NCBI GenBank assembly: GCA_964561145.1
Contig: CAZLNZ010000004.1
Span: forward strand, 1 to 64,000
Direction of reading: 5' to 3'
DNA length: 64,000 bases
Source: RUG14300 sp964561145
Lineage (GTDB): Bacteria; Bacillota; Clostridia; Christensenellales; CAG-1252
Made by a program: the position numbers and the translations under genes. The notes under the pieces were generated by a model that was given only the letters and a program-made list of their open reading frames with translations, had not been told where the DNA came from and did no database searches. Below, piece after piece: positions 17,673 to 26,156 of this stretch. Each line of letters starts with the position of its first letter. Within the stretch, counting starts at the first letter, position 1.

Positions 17673-19295
17673 ATGACTGAAGAAAACAGAATTAAAAAAA
17701 TCGAAGAAAAGAAGAGAGAAAAACTTCATTTTGATATGATTGAAAAACAGCTTCTAAACAGAAGGCTGGTTAAGACTGCTCCCGAGGGTATATGTATTTC
17801 CTTCCGTGATATCAATAAAATATATCCTAATCATAAGCAAGCGGTATTTGATTTCAATTTAGATATTAAAGAAAAAGAGTTTATAGTATTTGTAGGTCCT
17901 TCGGGCTGTGGAAAGTCTACGACATTAAGAATGCTTGCGGGCCTTGAGGATATCACATACGGAGATCTTTTCATAGACGGCAAATACGCTAATGATCTTA
18001 TGCCTAAAGAACGTGATGTCGCAATGGTATTTCAAAACTACGCCCTCTATCCCAATATGACGGTGTACGATAATATGGCTTTTTCCTTACAAGCTAGAAA
18101 ATATGATAAAAATGAAATCGACGTCAGAGTTCGTAATGCCGCTAAGATTTTGGAGATAGAGGAGTATTTGGATGTTAAGCCTGCCAATCTTTCCGGTGGA
18201 CAAAGACAGAGAGTTGCTCTGGGGCGTGCAATTGTCAGAAATGCCAAGGTTTTTCTTATGGATGAGCCGCTAAGCAATCTGGATGCTAAGCTTAGAGTTC
18301 AAATGCGTAGCGAGATTGTCAAGCTTCACAACAGAGTCGGGGCTACTACCGTATACGTTACTCACGACCAGACAGAAGCTATGACTATGGCGACGAGAAT
18401 TGTAGTAATGAAAGGCGGATTTGTTCAGCAAATAGGCACACCTAAGGACATTTATAACAATCCATCCAATGTGTTTGTAGCAAAATTTATAGGTTCGCCG
18501 GCAATGAATGTTCTTTCTTGCAAAACTGAAGAAGGACATATAATTTTTGAAAACGGCTTGAGAATTAAGCTTTCAGATGAAAGGATGCATCTTTTCGACG
18601 AGTTTTATAGAGGTTCAATCAAGGAAACGGAAGAAAAGATGGCTTCTCTTGAACAGGAAATAGAGGCTAGACAATACGAATTGACTCATCCCGACTATGT
18701 TAAGAGAGTGCTTTCGTTCGAGAGAAGTCGAAGTAAGATGTCGTCCAAGCTTGCAGGGCTTTCTGAAAGACTAAAGAAAGCAAGGAAAAAAGCCGTTCAA
18801 GAAGAGGAAATTTTACTTCTCGATACGCAGTTAAAAGCAGCTAGCGAAGAATATGCAAAGTTTATAGAGTCGGAGGAGGAAGATATACGTTCAGTCAAAT
18901 ATAAAGAGGTTGTTCCCAAGAATTACGCAAAACTTCTTTTAGAGGATGACTATTTGGTATTGTATCGGAAAGAGCTGGAGGAACTTAATACTTCTCTTGA
19001 ACATTATAGAGCTGTGGCAGACGGAAAAAAGAATGTTTTTCTTGTAGGAATTCGTCCGGAAGAAATATATCCCGATAACGACGGAGATAATCTTTCAGAT
19101 GTATTTAATGTACAAGTAACAGTTGCAGAGTTACTGGGGCATGAGTACTACGTTCATTTTAACGTGGGTGATTCCGATGTTACCGCAAAGCTTAACTCTG
19201 ACTTGTCGATAGAGGCAGGTGACGATATTTCTCTCAAATTGGATCTCAGATATATGCATTTATTTGATGCGTATAGTGAAAAACGTATTTTTTAA
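17673..19295 (+). CDS. MsmK/UgpC-type sugar ABC ATPase with a long coiled-coil insertion
   Basis: A 540-residue ATPase; MsmK/UgpC relatives are about 360-380. Walker A GPSGCGKST is at residues 75-83, the signature LSGGQRQRVALGRA and Walker B VFLMDEPLSNLDAK follow, and the H-loop is VYVTHDQTEAM. The C-terminal OB/TOBE region is split: after KLSDERMHLFDE (about 310) comes a charged helical stretch to about 450, rich in Glu, Lys and Leu heptads, then the domain resumes at FLVGIRPEEIYPDN. I chose the ATG at 17673 with GGAG upstream over an upstream in-frame start that would include the hairpin. It supplies ATP hydrolysis for the LplBC-type permeases and perhaps other sugar transporters. Confidence 0.88.
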   Translation: MTEENRIKKIEEKKREKLHFDMIEKQLLNRRLVKTAPEGICISFRDINKIYPNHKQAVFDFNLDIKEKEFIVFVGPSGCGKSTTLRMLAGLEDITYGDLFIDGKYANDLMPKERDVAMVFQNYALYPNMTVYDNMAFSLQARKYDKNEIDVRVRNAAKILEIEEYLDVKPANLSGGQRQRVALGRAIVRNAKVFLMDEPLSNLDAKLRVQMRSEIVKLHNRVGATTVYVTHDQTEAMTMATRIVVMKGGFVQQIGTPKDIYNNPSNVFVAKFIGSPAMNVLSCKTEEGHIIFENGLRIKLSDERMHLFDEFYRGSIKETEEKMASLEQEIEARQYELTHPDYVKRVLSFERSRSKMSSKLAGLSERLKKARKKAVQEEEILLLDTQLKAASEEYAKFIESEEEDIRSVKYKEVVPKNYAKLLLEDDYLVLYRKELEELNTSLEHYRAVADGKKNVFLVGIRPEEIYPDNDGDNLSDVFNVQVTVAELLGHEYYVHFNVGDSDVTAKLNSDLSIEAGDDISLKLDLRYMHLFDAYSEKRIF

Positions 19296-19307
19296 TAAGA
19301 GGTAAAA

Positions 19308-19892
19308 ATGTATAAGGATTTACTCAAGGAAATAATGGTGGCAGAAACTGAATCTGTTAACGCACTTATCGAAGCAACAAACAATCAATACGATGAAGTG
19401 ATCGATGCACTTCTTGCATGCAAGGGCAAGGTAATATTCTTCGGAATAGGTAAGAGCGGACATGTCGGAGAAAAGCTTGCGGCGACCTTTGCCAGTACCG
19501 GAACCCCTGCGATATTCGTTCATGCAGCCGAAGCCCGTCATGGAGACTTTGGAATGATAGAGGATAAAGATATAGTTATTCTTCTTTCTCATAGCGGGAC
19601 TACTTCCGAAACCACATCTGCTGTTGATGTACTTAAGGGAATCGGTTGTAAGACGATAGCGTTTTGTAGAGAAGGTGATACACAACTTTCAAGGAGCTGT
19701 GATTTGTCTATCACATATCCTTTTGACAAAGAGGCGGATAGACTTGGTGTAGCACCAAGTAGCAGCACAACGGTACAATTGGTTTTAGGGGATGCCATAG
19801 GTTTGACCTTGTCCACAATAAGAGGCTTTACCAGAGAGGATTTTGGTAAATTCCATCCGGGTGGAACCTTAGGAAAAATGCTTAACAAATAG
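19308..19892 (+). CDS. KdsD-like SIS-domain sugar-phosphate isomerase without CBS domains
   Basis: A 194-residue SIS-domain protein very like the isomerase half of KdsD/KpsF (D-arabinose 5-phosphate isomerase). Shared motifs are GIGKSGHVGEKLAATFASTGTPAIFVH, HGDFGM, the phosphate loop SHSGTTSETT and the C-terminal APSSSTT ... FHPGGTLGK. The tandem CBS domains of full-length KdsD are absent, and the protein ends just after the HPGG motif. Enzymes of this type interconvert D-arabinose 5-phosphate and D-ribulose 5-phosphate. In a Gram-positive without Kdo synthesis a catabolic role is more likely. It lies 12 bases after the ATPase gene and upstream of the ribokinase-family kinase, consistent with one pathway. 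Other sugar phosphates remain possible. Confidence 0.85.
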   Translation: MYKDLLKEIMVAETESVNALIEATNNQYDEVIDALLACKGKVIFFGIGKSGHVGEKLAATFASTGTPAIFVHAAEARHGDFGMIEDKDIVILLSHSGTTSETTSAVDVLKGIGCKTIAFCREGDTQLSRSCDLSITYPFDKEADRLGVAPSSSTTVQLVLGDAIGLTLSTIRGFTREDFGKFHPGGTLGKMLNK

Positions 19893-19956
19893 TATTGAGT
19901 TCGTTGTTATCTGCAATACAATTGACGAATGTAATAAGATTATTTAGGAGAATAAG

Positions 19957-20853
19957 ATGAGTATACTTGTAGTTGGAAGTTTTGTGACTGATCTTGTTGC
20001 GAATACAGACAGGGCACCTGAAGCGGGCGAATCGGTTAGAGGAAATTCATTTAACATATATCTTGGCGGAAAGGGTATCAATCAAGCCGTTGCAGCTAAA
20101 CGTATGGGTGCAGATGTCGTCATGGTTGGATGTATCGGTAACGACTCCTTCGGTAACGATTTCATTGAAATGATGAACAAGGAAGGGCTCGATACAAGGT
20201 ATATCAAAAGAAGTGAGTTATTACCGACAGGTTGTAGTCTTATTGTTATCGATAAGAGCGGACAAAATCGTATTTGCATGACACCCGGTGCTAATCTTGA
20301 TTACACTGTAGAGGATTTAAGAAAAGTCGAGCATCTTGTGAAGGAAGCCGATGTCGTTGTGACTCAATGTGAGATGTTACCTGAGATTGTGGAAGAACTT
20401 GCTTGCATGTGCAGAAGACATGGTAAGAGGTTTATATTGAATCCTGCCCCTGCCGGACTCCTTTCCGATGATGTTATTGCTTCAACTTACGTTATTTCCC
20501 CGAATGAAACGGAACTCGGGGCAATAGTAGACAAGAAAGCAGTAACCATCGAGGATTATATCGAGGGTGCAAAGGCACTTCTTGAAAAGGGCTCGGATAA
20601 TGTAATAGTAACCCTTGGAGAAAGGGGTAGCCTTCTTGTTAATCGAGAGAGAACTGAGATTATACCCTCTGTTAAAGTAAAAGCTGTAGATACCGTGGGG
20701 GCAGGTGATTCCTTTACGGGCTCGCTGTCGGCATTTATTTCCGAGGGGAAGGATATTCTTTCGGCTATGCGTCTTAGCACTCGTGTTGCCGCAATTCAGA
20801 TTACCCGTCGCGGTGCGATTCCCTCTATGCCTTATAGAAAAGAGATTGAATAG
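19957..20853 (+). CDS. Ribokinase-family (PfkB) sugar kinase
   Basis: A 298-residue PfkB/ribokinase-fold kinase. The N-terminal GSFVTDLVA and GGKGINQAVAAKRMGADV motifs are ribokinase-like, and the C-terminal signature DTVGAGDSFTGSL supplies the catalytic Asp and anion hole. The length equals RbsK. AGGAG precedes the ATG. As the last gene of the saccharide locus it probably phosphorylates the released monosaccharide at C5. Ribokinases can act on D-arabinose as well as D-ribose, which would feed the preceding KdsD-like isomerase. A fructokinase role is an alternative. A terminator follows. Confidence 0.88.
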   Translation: MSILVVGSFVTDLVANTDRAPEAGESVRGNSFNIYLGGKGINQAVAAKRMGADVVMVGCIGNDSFGNDFIEMMNKEGLDTRYIKRSELLPTGCSLIVIDKSGQNRICMTPGANLDYTVEDLRKVEHLVKEADVVVTQCEMLPEIVEELACMCRRHGKRFILNPAPAGLLSDDVIASTYVISPNETELGAIVDKKAVTIEDYIEGAKALLEKGSDNVIVTLGERGSLLVNRERTEIIPSVKVKAVDTVGAGDSFTGSLSAFISEGKDILSAMRLSTRVAAIQITRRGAIPSMPYRKEIE

Positions 20854-20876
20854 GCAATTATTTACCAACAAAGAAT

Positions 20877-20924
20877 ATTACCGCTACCATTTTGAAAGAA
20901 CAGAAAAGGGTGGCGGTAATTTTT
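20877..20924 (+). terminator. Terminator of the saccharide locus
   Basis: A 12-bp stem attaccgctacc / ggtggcggtaat (20877-20888 with 20909-20920) with one wobble pair, followed by a short T-run. It lies 24 bases after the kinase stop. Confidence 0.8.
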
Positions 20925-21156
20925 AAGGAGGGGTTTTAAAAAGATAATTGTAATATTGATACAGATTATTGTCTTTTGGATTTTACAGGTGCCTTTTTAT
21001 TAATGCTATTTTTTTCAACAACCCTCTTTTTTATATTACATCAAAGCTTTATTTTTTTTACAAAGCAAATAATCGATTGCCGCTTTATAAAGACATTTTA
21101 TTTGGTTTTCTTGACTTTTATCTTTTCTTTTTTTATCCTAATAACGGAGGTACATT

Positions 21157-21477
21157 ATGGTTGGTAAATACAAGGTTATTACTCTGTGCGGGAGCACAAG
21201 ATTTAAAGTGGATTTCTTGAGAGAACAGAAGAGATTGTCCTTAGAGGGTAATATAGTTATTTCTGTCGGTTTGTTTGGTCATTCCGGTGATAATGAGGTG
21301 TTATCCGATGGCGTAAAGGAGATGCTTGACGATATGCATAAGAGAAAGATTGATATGGCAGATGAAATTTTCGTTATTAATAAGGGTGGCTATATCGGCA
21401 CAAGTACTAAATCCGAAATAGAGTATGCCACCAAGATGGGTAAGACAGTTAACTATTTAGAGCCTATAGGAAAATAG
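21157..21477 (+). CDS. Nucleoside 2-deoxyribosyltransferase-like small protein
   Basis: A 106-residue protein beginning KYKVITLCGSTRF, the beta-strand and glycine loop of the nucleoside 2-deoxyribosyltransferase-like fold. The central MHKRKIDMADEIFVINKGGYIGTSTKSEIEYA segment is the strongly conserved core of a small family often annotated this way or as DUF4406-like. Typical deoxyribosyltransferases are about 150 residues, so activity is uncertain. GGAGG lies 6 bases before the ATG. It appears to be a single gene. The preceding 230 bases are T-rich with no credible gene. Confidence 0.8.
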   Translation: MVGKYKVITLCGSTRFKVDFLREQKRLSLEGNIVISVGLFGHSGDNEVLSDGVKEMLDDMHKRKIDMADEIFVINKGGYIGTSTKSEIEYATKMGKTVNYLEPIGK

Positions 21478-21584
21478 TTTTTTAGTCCATCGTTGATACC
21501 TTTAGTATTAAAAGGTTGATTCAAAATAATTGAAGATGTTGGAATAGTTTTTTCCTTTATCGATTAGTAAAGACTAATAATTAC

Positions 21585-21613
21585 TTGACAAAAGATTTTC
21601 GATAATCAATAAT
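21585..21613 (+). promoter_or_regulatory. Promoter of tilS, possibly giving a leaderless mRNA
   Basis: A perfect TTGACA (21585-21590), a 17-base spacer and AATAAT (21608-21613, five of six matches). The predicted start of transcription falls on or next to the tilS ATG at 21619, and no Shine-Dalgarno is seen before that ATG. Confidence 0.55.
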
Positions 21614-21618
21614 TAGTT

Positions 21619-22914
21619 ATGGATAAAGTAAGCTTGCCTCAAAGAATAGGAAACTATTTGTCAAACCTAAAGGGTGTAGTCGGAGTTGCGGTTTCTGGCG
21701 GTCGTGACTCTATGGCTTTGCTTCATGCGATGATGCATTTTCACGGGCAATATAAGCTGGTGGTTATTAATGTTGAGCATGGAATAAGAGGCGAAAACTC
21801 TGTAAAGGACTCTCAATTCGTGAGAGAATTCTGTGAAAATAATAATATTCCGCTGTATGCCAAATCCGTATCGGCACCAAACTATTCTAAGGAAAATAAA
21901 ATCACATTAGAACAGGGTGCAAGAGAACTGAGGTACAAGTACTTTTCTTCGCTTTTACAAAAGGGTATTGTTGATTGCATAGCTTTAGCACATCATTTGG
22001 ACGATCAATGTGAAACTCTTTTGATGCGAATTTTCAGGGGTACAGGCATAGAGGGACTAAAGGGAATTAGGGATAGAGGTGTTTATATACGTCCATTTTT
22101 GAATGTTACACGCAAGGAAATCGATGAATACATTGCCGATAACTCAATTGAGTATAGAGAGGATGAAACCAATGCGGAAAATGACGCATCACGTAATATT
22201 TTACGAAACGAAATATTACCTTTGGTTGAGGATAGATGGAAGGGTTACCGAAATTCGTTAAGGAACCTATCAGATAATGTTTGCGAAATTGCAGATTTTT
22301 TAGATAAATTTATAGTCGAGCCTATAATAGAGGGTAGTGCGGTTAAGTATCCTATAGAACGGTTACAAGGTTTACATATAGCACTATTAAAGCGTAGTTT
22401 ACGTAAGGGAATGGAGTATTTTGATAATGCGGTAGATTTTTCCGCAGTAAGCTATGTGGATATTATTTCTTTGCTTGAGAAAGGCAACGGCACCTGTATA
22501 GATCTGCCCCATGGAGTTAAGGCGTGGAGAGAAGAAGGCTTTATTGTGCTGGAAAGATCTTTACCCGATGATAAAAGAGAATTTCCGATAATTCGAGGAT
22601 GTTTTGCTTTTGGCGGTGATGCTTGGGAAATATGTGAAAGGGTCAATGAAAGCATAAGATTCGATCTAAGTAAAATACCCGATAATGCAGTGATTAGAGC
22701 GGGGCGCTCCGGAGATGTATTTAGGAAATTCGGTGGTTTTACGTTGAAATTAGGAGATTTTTACACAAACAAAAAGATACCTTTAAGGATTAGACGAAGA
22801 ATTCCGGTGATTGCTGTAGAGAATAGAGTATTAGTTACTCCCTATGAAATATCTGAAGATGTAAAATGCGATGAATGTACTAGCGTGGTTTATACGCTTA
22901 AAAGAAATAAATAA
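21619..22914 (+). CDS. tilS: tRNA(Ile)-lysidine synthase
   Basis: A 431-residue TilS, which modifies C34 of the CAU-anticodon tRNA-Ile to lysidine with ATP, an essential step for AUA decoding. The PP-loop SGGRDS lies at residues 27-32, followed by NVEHGIRG and AHHLDDQCET, and the C-terminal TilS domain ends near GDVFRKFGGFTLKLGDFYTNKKIP. No Shine-Dalgarno precedes the ATG; a promoter lies so close that the message may be leaderless. The next gene is hpt, the usual neighbour of tilS in Bacillota. Confidence 0.93.
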   Translation: MDKVSLPQRIGNYLSNLKGVVGVAVSGGRDSMALLHAMMHFHGQYKLVVINVEHGIRGENSVKDSQFVREFCENNNIPLYAKSVSAPNYSKENKITLEQGARELRYKYFSSLLQKGIVDCIALAHHLDDQCETLLMRIFRGTGIEGLKGIRDRGVYIRPFLNVTRKEIDEYIADNSIEYREDETNAENDASRNILRNEILPLVEDRWKGYRNSLRNLSDNVCEIADFLDKFIVEPIIEGSAVKYPIERLQGLHIALLKRSLRKGMEYFDNAVDFSAVSYVDIISLLEKGNGTCIDLPHGVKAWREEGFIVLERSLPDDKREFPIIRGCFAFGGDAWEICERVNESIRFDLSKIPDNAVIRAGRSGDVFRKFGGFTLKLGDFYTNKKIPLRIRRRIPVIAVENRVLVTPYEISEDVKCDECTSVVYTLKRNK

Positions 22915-22959
22915 TTTCCATACTAGAGAATTAGGACAAACAAGGTTTCGGAGGTAATT

Positions 22960-23508
22960 ATGAAGCTTTATAAGGACATTAAGGAAATACTTTTTACAAA
23001 AGAGCAGATTGCTCAAAGAGTTAAAGAATTAGGTGCACAAATAACTAAGGATTACGAAGGAGAATCTGTATTGATGGTATGTACACTAAGAGGTGCTTCT
23101 GTATTCTTTAGCGATTTAATAAGAGAGATTGATTTAGATATTCAAATTGATTTTATTGCAACTTCCAGTTATGGTGCATCAACCAAATCAAGCGGAGAGG
23201 TTAAGCTCACAAAAGACTTAAATACACCTATAGCGGGAAAGCACGTGATTATTGTAGAGGATATAGTTGATTCTGGGCTAACCTTGAATTATGTAAAAAG
23301 GATGCTTAGTACCAGAAATCCTAAATCTATAAGAATATGTTCGATATTAGACAAGCCGTCAGGTAGAAAAACCGAGCTTAATGCGGATTATGCGGGATTT
23401 ATTGTACCTAATGTATTTATTGTAGGATATGGTTTAGATTATGCCGAAAGATATCGTCAAATCCCGGAGGTCTGTGTTCTGGATCCTTCTGCGTACGCTA
23501 ACGAATAA
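22960..23508 (+). CDS. hpt: Hypoxanthine phosphoribosyltransferase
   Basis: A 182-residue purine salvage enzyme making IMP or GMP from hypoxanthine or guanine and PRPP. The PRPP-binding motif is IIVEDIVDSGLTL; LRGASVFFSDLIR forms the N-terminal loop and the C-terminal hood holds VGYGLDYAERYRQIPEV. GGAGG precedes the ATG at the right distance. It follows tilS, an ordering common in Bacillota, and its stop overlaps the next gene by one base (TAATG). Confidence 0.95.
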   Translation: MKLYKDIKEILFTKEQIAQRVKELGAQITKDYEGESVLMVCTLRGASVFFSDLIREIDLDIQIDFIATSSYGASTKSSGEVKLTKDLNTPIAGKHVIIVEDIVDSGLTLNYVKRMLSTRNPKSIRICSILDKPSGRKTELNADYAGFIVPNVFIVGYGLDYAERYRQIPEVCVLDPSAYANE

Positions 23509-24731
23509 TGAAGATAACGGTTCCCAAAAAAATCAAAGAGCTGGCAGAGCTTACAGGTATTCCTTTTTATGTTGTGGGTGGCTATCCTCGCAATGCTCTT
23601 TTGTTTGGGAAGTCTTTAACCGATTATGACATATGCGGTCCGCTTACGGTAGATGAGTTGACCGACAGAGCGAAAGAATATGCAAAGATAATTCCCGTTA
23701 ATCCCCGAATCGGAACTGTTTTGATATGCTATAAAGGGGAACAGTATGAATATACAACCTTTAGGCGTGATAGTTATCCCATAGGGGGTGTACATACACC
23801 AACCGAGGTTGAATTCGTAAGAAGTGTAGATGAAGACTCACTCCGCCGTGATTTTAGAGTTAATGCTCTCTATATAGATGTTTTAACGGAGGAGGTAATA
23901 GATCCCCTTGGTGGTTTGGAAGATATAAAAGAAAGAGTTCTTGTTACAGCAAACGGAAGAAAAACATTTGATGAGGACGGCTTGAGACTTTTGCGGTTGG
24001 TTCGCTTTGCCTGCGAGCTAGGGTTTACGGTTGAGAAAAAAACACTGGAATATGCAAAGGAGCTTTCCTATTTACTAAAGGATATTTCAGCCGAGAGAAA
24101 ACAAGTTGAGCTGAAAAAGATATTGTTGTCAGATTCAAAAAACGGCGTAACGAGGGCTCCGATCGAGGGCATTAAGTTACTACTCGATGTGGGTTTGGAT
24201 AAATACATATCGGAAGAATTGTCGCTAACCTTGAGAAACATATCGGAGGAGGAGTTGCCTGGATTACTCGAGGTTGACGGGGTGGATAGAGTGGCATATA
24301 TTTGCTATTATGCTCGTAAGATGTTCGGAGAGGGGTGCATTTCTAGTATCCTTGGGCAGAGATGTCTAAAATGTTCTAATGCTTTTATAAAGGACACAAA
24401 AGTCTTAGTGGATTTTGCATCTTTCGAGGGAACGGACGAGGAAAAAAGAATCTTTATACAGAGTAGATATGCCTATGTAGAGAGGGCTGATGTGCTCTGT
24501 CGGGCACTTGGAAAAAAGTCGGACTATAGTAAAACATATAGCGAAATGCGGAACAACGGAGTAACTTTCAATATGAAGGAATTCCACTACTGCGGATTAT
24601 TTCTCAAGAAAATGAAGATAAAACCCGAAAACCGACATAAGGTTTTAAATCGTTTGCTTGAAGAGAGTGCCAGAAAGAATAGAAGGTTGAAGGAAGAAGA
24701 GGAAAAGGAAATTCTCATACTTTATTTATGA
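23508..24731 (+). CDS. CCA-adding-enzyme-like tRNA nucleotidyltransferase
   Basis: A 407-residue member of the class II poly(A) polymerase / CCA transferase family. The head domain has GGYPRNALLFGKSLTDYDIC, corresponding to the usual GG-x-VRD-x-LLG ... D-x-D signature, then the R-R-D-F-R-V-N-A-L-Y template motif and the R-L-L-R-L-V-R-F-A neck. The canonical RD after GGxx is RN here, while the metal-binding pair D-x-D is kept. The C-terminal ~230 residues are helical and diverged. Translation is coupled to hpt by TAATG. The encoded CCA on the tRNA-Ser in this window means such an enzyme would serve mainly in repair. Confidence 0.82.
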   Translation: MKITVPKKIKELAELTGIPFYVVGGYPRNALLFGKSLTDYDICGPLTVDELTDRAKEYAKIIPVNPRIGTVLICYKGEQYEYTTFRRDSYPIGGVHTPTEVEFVRSVDEDSLRRDFRVNALYIDVLTEEVIDPLGGLEDIKERVLVTANGRKTFDEDGLRLLRLVRFACELGFTVEKKTLEYAKELSYLLKDISAERKQVELKKILLSDSKNGVTRAPIEGIKLLLDVGLDKYISEELSLTLRNISEEELPGLLEVDGVDRVAYICYYARKMFGEGCISSILGQRCLKCSNAFIKDTKVLVDFASFEGTDEEKRIFIQSRYAYVERADVLCRALGKKSDYSKTYSEMRNNGVTFNMKEFHYCGLFLKKMKIKPENRHKVLNRLLEESARKNRRLKEEEEKEILILYL

Positions 24732-24789
24732 ATATATCTCTTGTTTATCATCGAAAAATGGGGTATAATTTATAAGCAAGGAGAATCAT

Positions 24790-26148
24790 ATGGAAACCAT
24801 TATACTTATTATCGGAATTATAACTTTTTTGTTTTCAGCCGTCACTATGACGACCATATTATTGCTTTTACGTAAGAAGGATAATAACATAGATATTGAG
24901 ACTGTAAAGGAAGAGATAACAGATGTTAATAGGCGTGACATGCAGGAAACAAGAGCTGCAATCAAGGAATACAACGAAGCACAGACAAGGGAAACAGCAA
25001 ATCAATTCAGTATGGTATCATCTATGATATCTAATCATTTCAATAGTCAAACCAAGACGCTGAACGATAGCATCGATAGAACGCTATCGGTTGCACAAAA
25101 GAGCATTGATGATAATAAAGAAACCATTGATAAACTTTTTGACAGAACTACTAAGTTTCAATCCGATTTTATCGAAAACACCTCACGTTCAATCGATGAA
25201 CTAAATAAGACCATTAATGAAAGTTTGGAAGGGATAAGAAGAGATACTGGTATTCAACTGGATAAAATGCGTGATACCGTAGATGAAAAGCTCCATAAGA
25301 GCTTGGAAGAGAGGTTAACACAATCCTTCTCGGTGATAACGGAAAGACTTGAAAAGGTAAGTATCGGTTTGAATGAGATGCAAAACTTATCGAAGGGGGT
25401 TACAGACCTAAGAAAAGTTTTAAGCGGTGTTAAAACCAGAGGTACATGGGGTGAAATATCTCTAAAAGCATTGCTTGAGGACCTTTTGGTTAAAGGACAA
25501 TACGAAGAGAACGTTGAGATAAAGAAAGGCAAAAACGTTGAATTTTGTATTACAATTCCAACAAAGGACGGAGACAAAACGTTATTGCCTGTGGACTGTA
25601 AGTTTCCTTATGACACCTTTAATGCAATAGTTGAAAGCTCGGAAGAGGGAGATGCCGAGGGCTTGCAACAGGCTCAAAGAAATTTTGAAAGGACAATAAA
25701 GGAAGAGGCAAAGGCAATATCTGAGTATGTCGTACCCCCAAAGACCACAGATTTCGCAATCATGTATCTTCCTGTCGAGGGCTTATATGCAGAGGTCGCC
25801 AGAAATGTTGATCTGGTTGAGGATATAAGGCGTAAATATAAGGTCGTTGTTTCAGGTCCGTCAACTTTTGCAGCATTGTTGAATAGCCTTCAGGTAGGAT
25901 TCCAAGCATTAGCTATGGAGAAGAATAGTGCGGAAATTCAGAAGGCTTTGCAAGAGTTCAAAAAACAATTTAGTAAATTCTTGGATTTACTTGAAAAGAG
26001 CGAGAAACAGATAGGAACGGTTGCAGGCACACTTTCCGAAATGAAAAAGAAAAGTCAATCTATAGACGTCAAGCTTGCTCGTTTGGTTACGGTCGACAAT
26101 AAAAGGGAAGAGTTGTTAGAAGAGGTTGCCTCTGATATAGATGCTTAA
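24790..26148 (+). CDS. rmuC: DNA recombination protein RmuC homologue
   Basis: A 452-residue RmuC. It has one N-terminal membrane segment (residues 3-25), a long coiled coil (about 35-200), and the RmuC core with VDCKFPYDTF, YLPVEGLYAEV and VSGPSTFAALLNSLQVGFQALAMEK, which are nearly diagnostic. The core resembles a restriction-endonuclease-like fold. The biological role, limiting inversions at short repeats, is known only from E. coli. AAGGAG precedes the ATG. The PHP gene follows 8 bases later. Confidence 0.93.
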   Translation: METIILIIGIITFLFSAVTMTTILLLLRKKDNNIDIETVKEEITDVNRRDMQETRAAIKEYNEAQTRETANQFSMVSSMISNHFNSQTKTLNDSIDRTLSVAQKSIDDNKETIDKLFDRTTKFQSDFIENTSRSIDELNKTINESLEGIRRDTGIQLDKMRDTVDEKLHKSLEERLTQSFSVITERLEKVSIGLNEMQNLSKGVTDLRKVLSGVKTRGTWGEISLKALLEDLLVKGQYEENVEIKKGKNVEFCITIPTKDGDKTLLPVDCKFPYDTFNAIVESSEEGDAEGLQQAQRNFERTIKEEAKAISEYVVPPKTTDFAIMYLPVEGLYAEVARNVDLVEDIRRKYKVVVSGPSTFAALLNSLQVGFQALAMEKNSAEIQKALQEFKKQFSKFLDLLEKSEKQIGTVAGTLSEMKKKSQSIDVKLARLVTVDNKREELLEEVASDIDA

Positions 26149-26156
26149 GGAGAAAT

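Noticed and set aside
20969..21167. Short T-rich open frames before the deoxyribosyltransferase-like gene
   Set aside because: They overlap each other in two frames, consist mainly of Phe and Leu from poly-T runs, and have no ribosome site.
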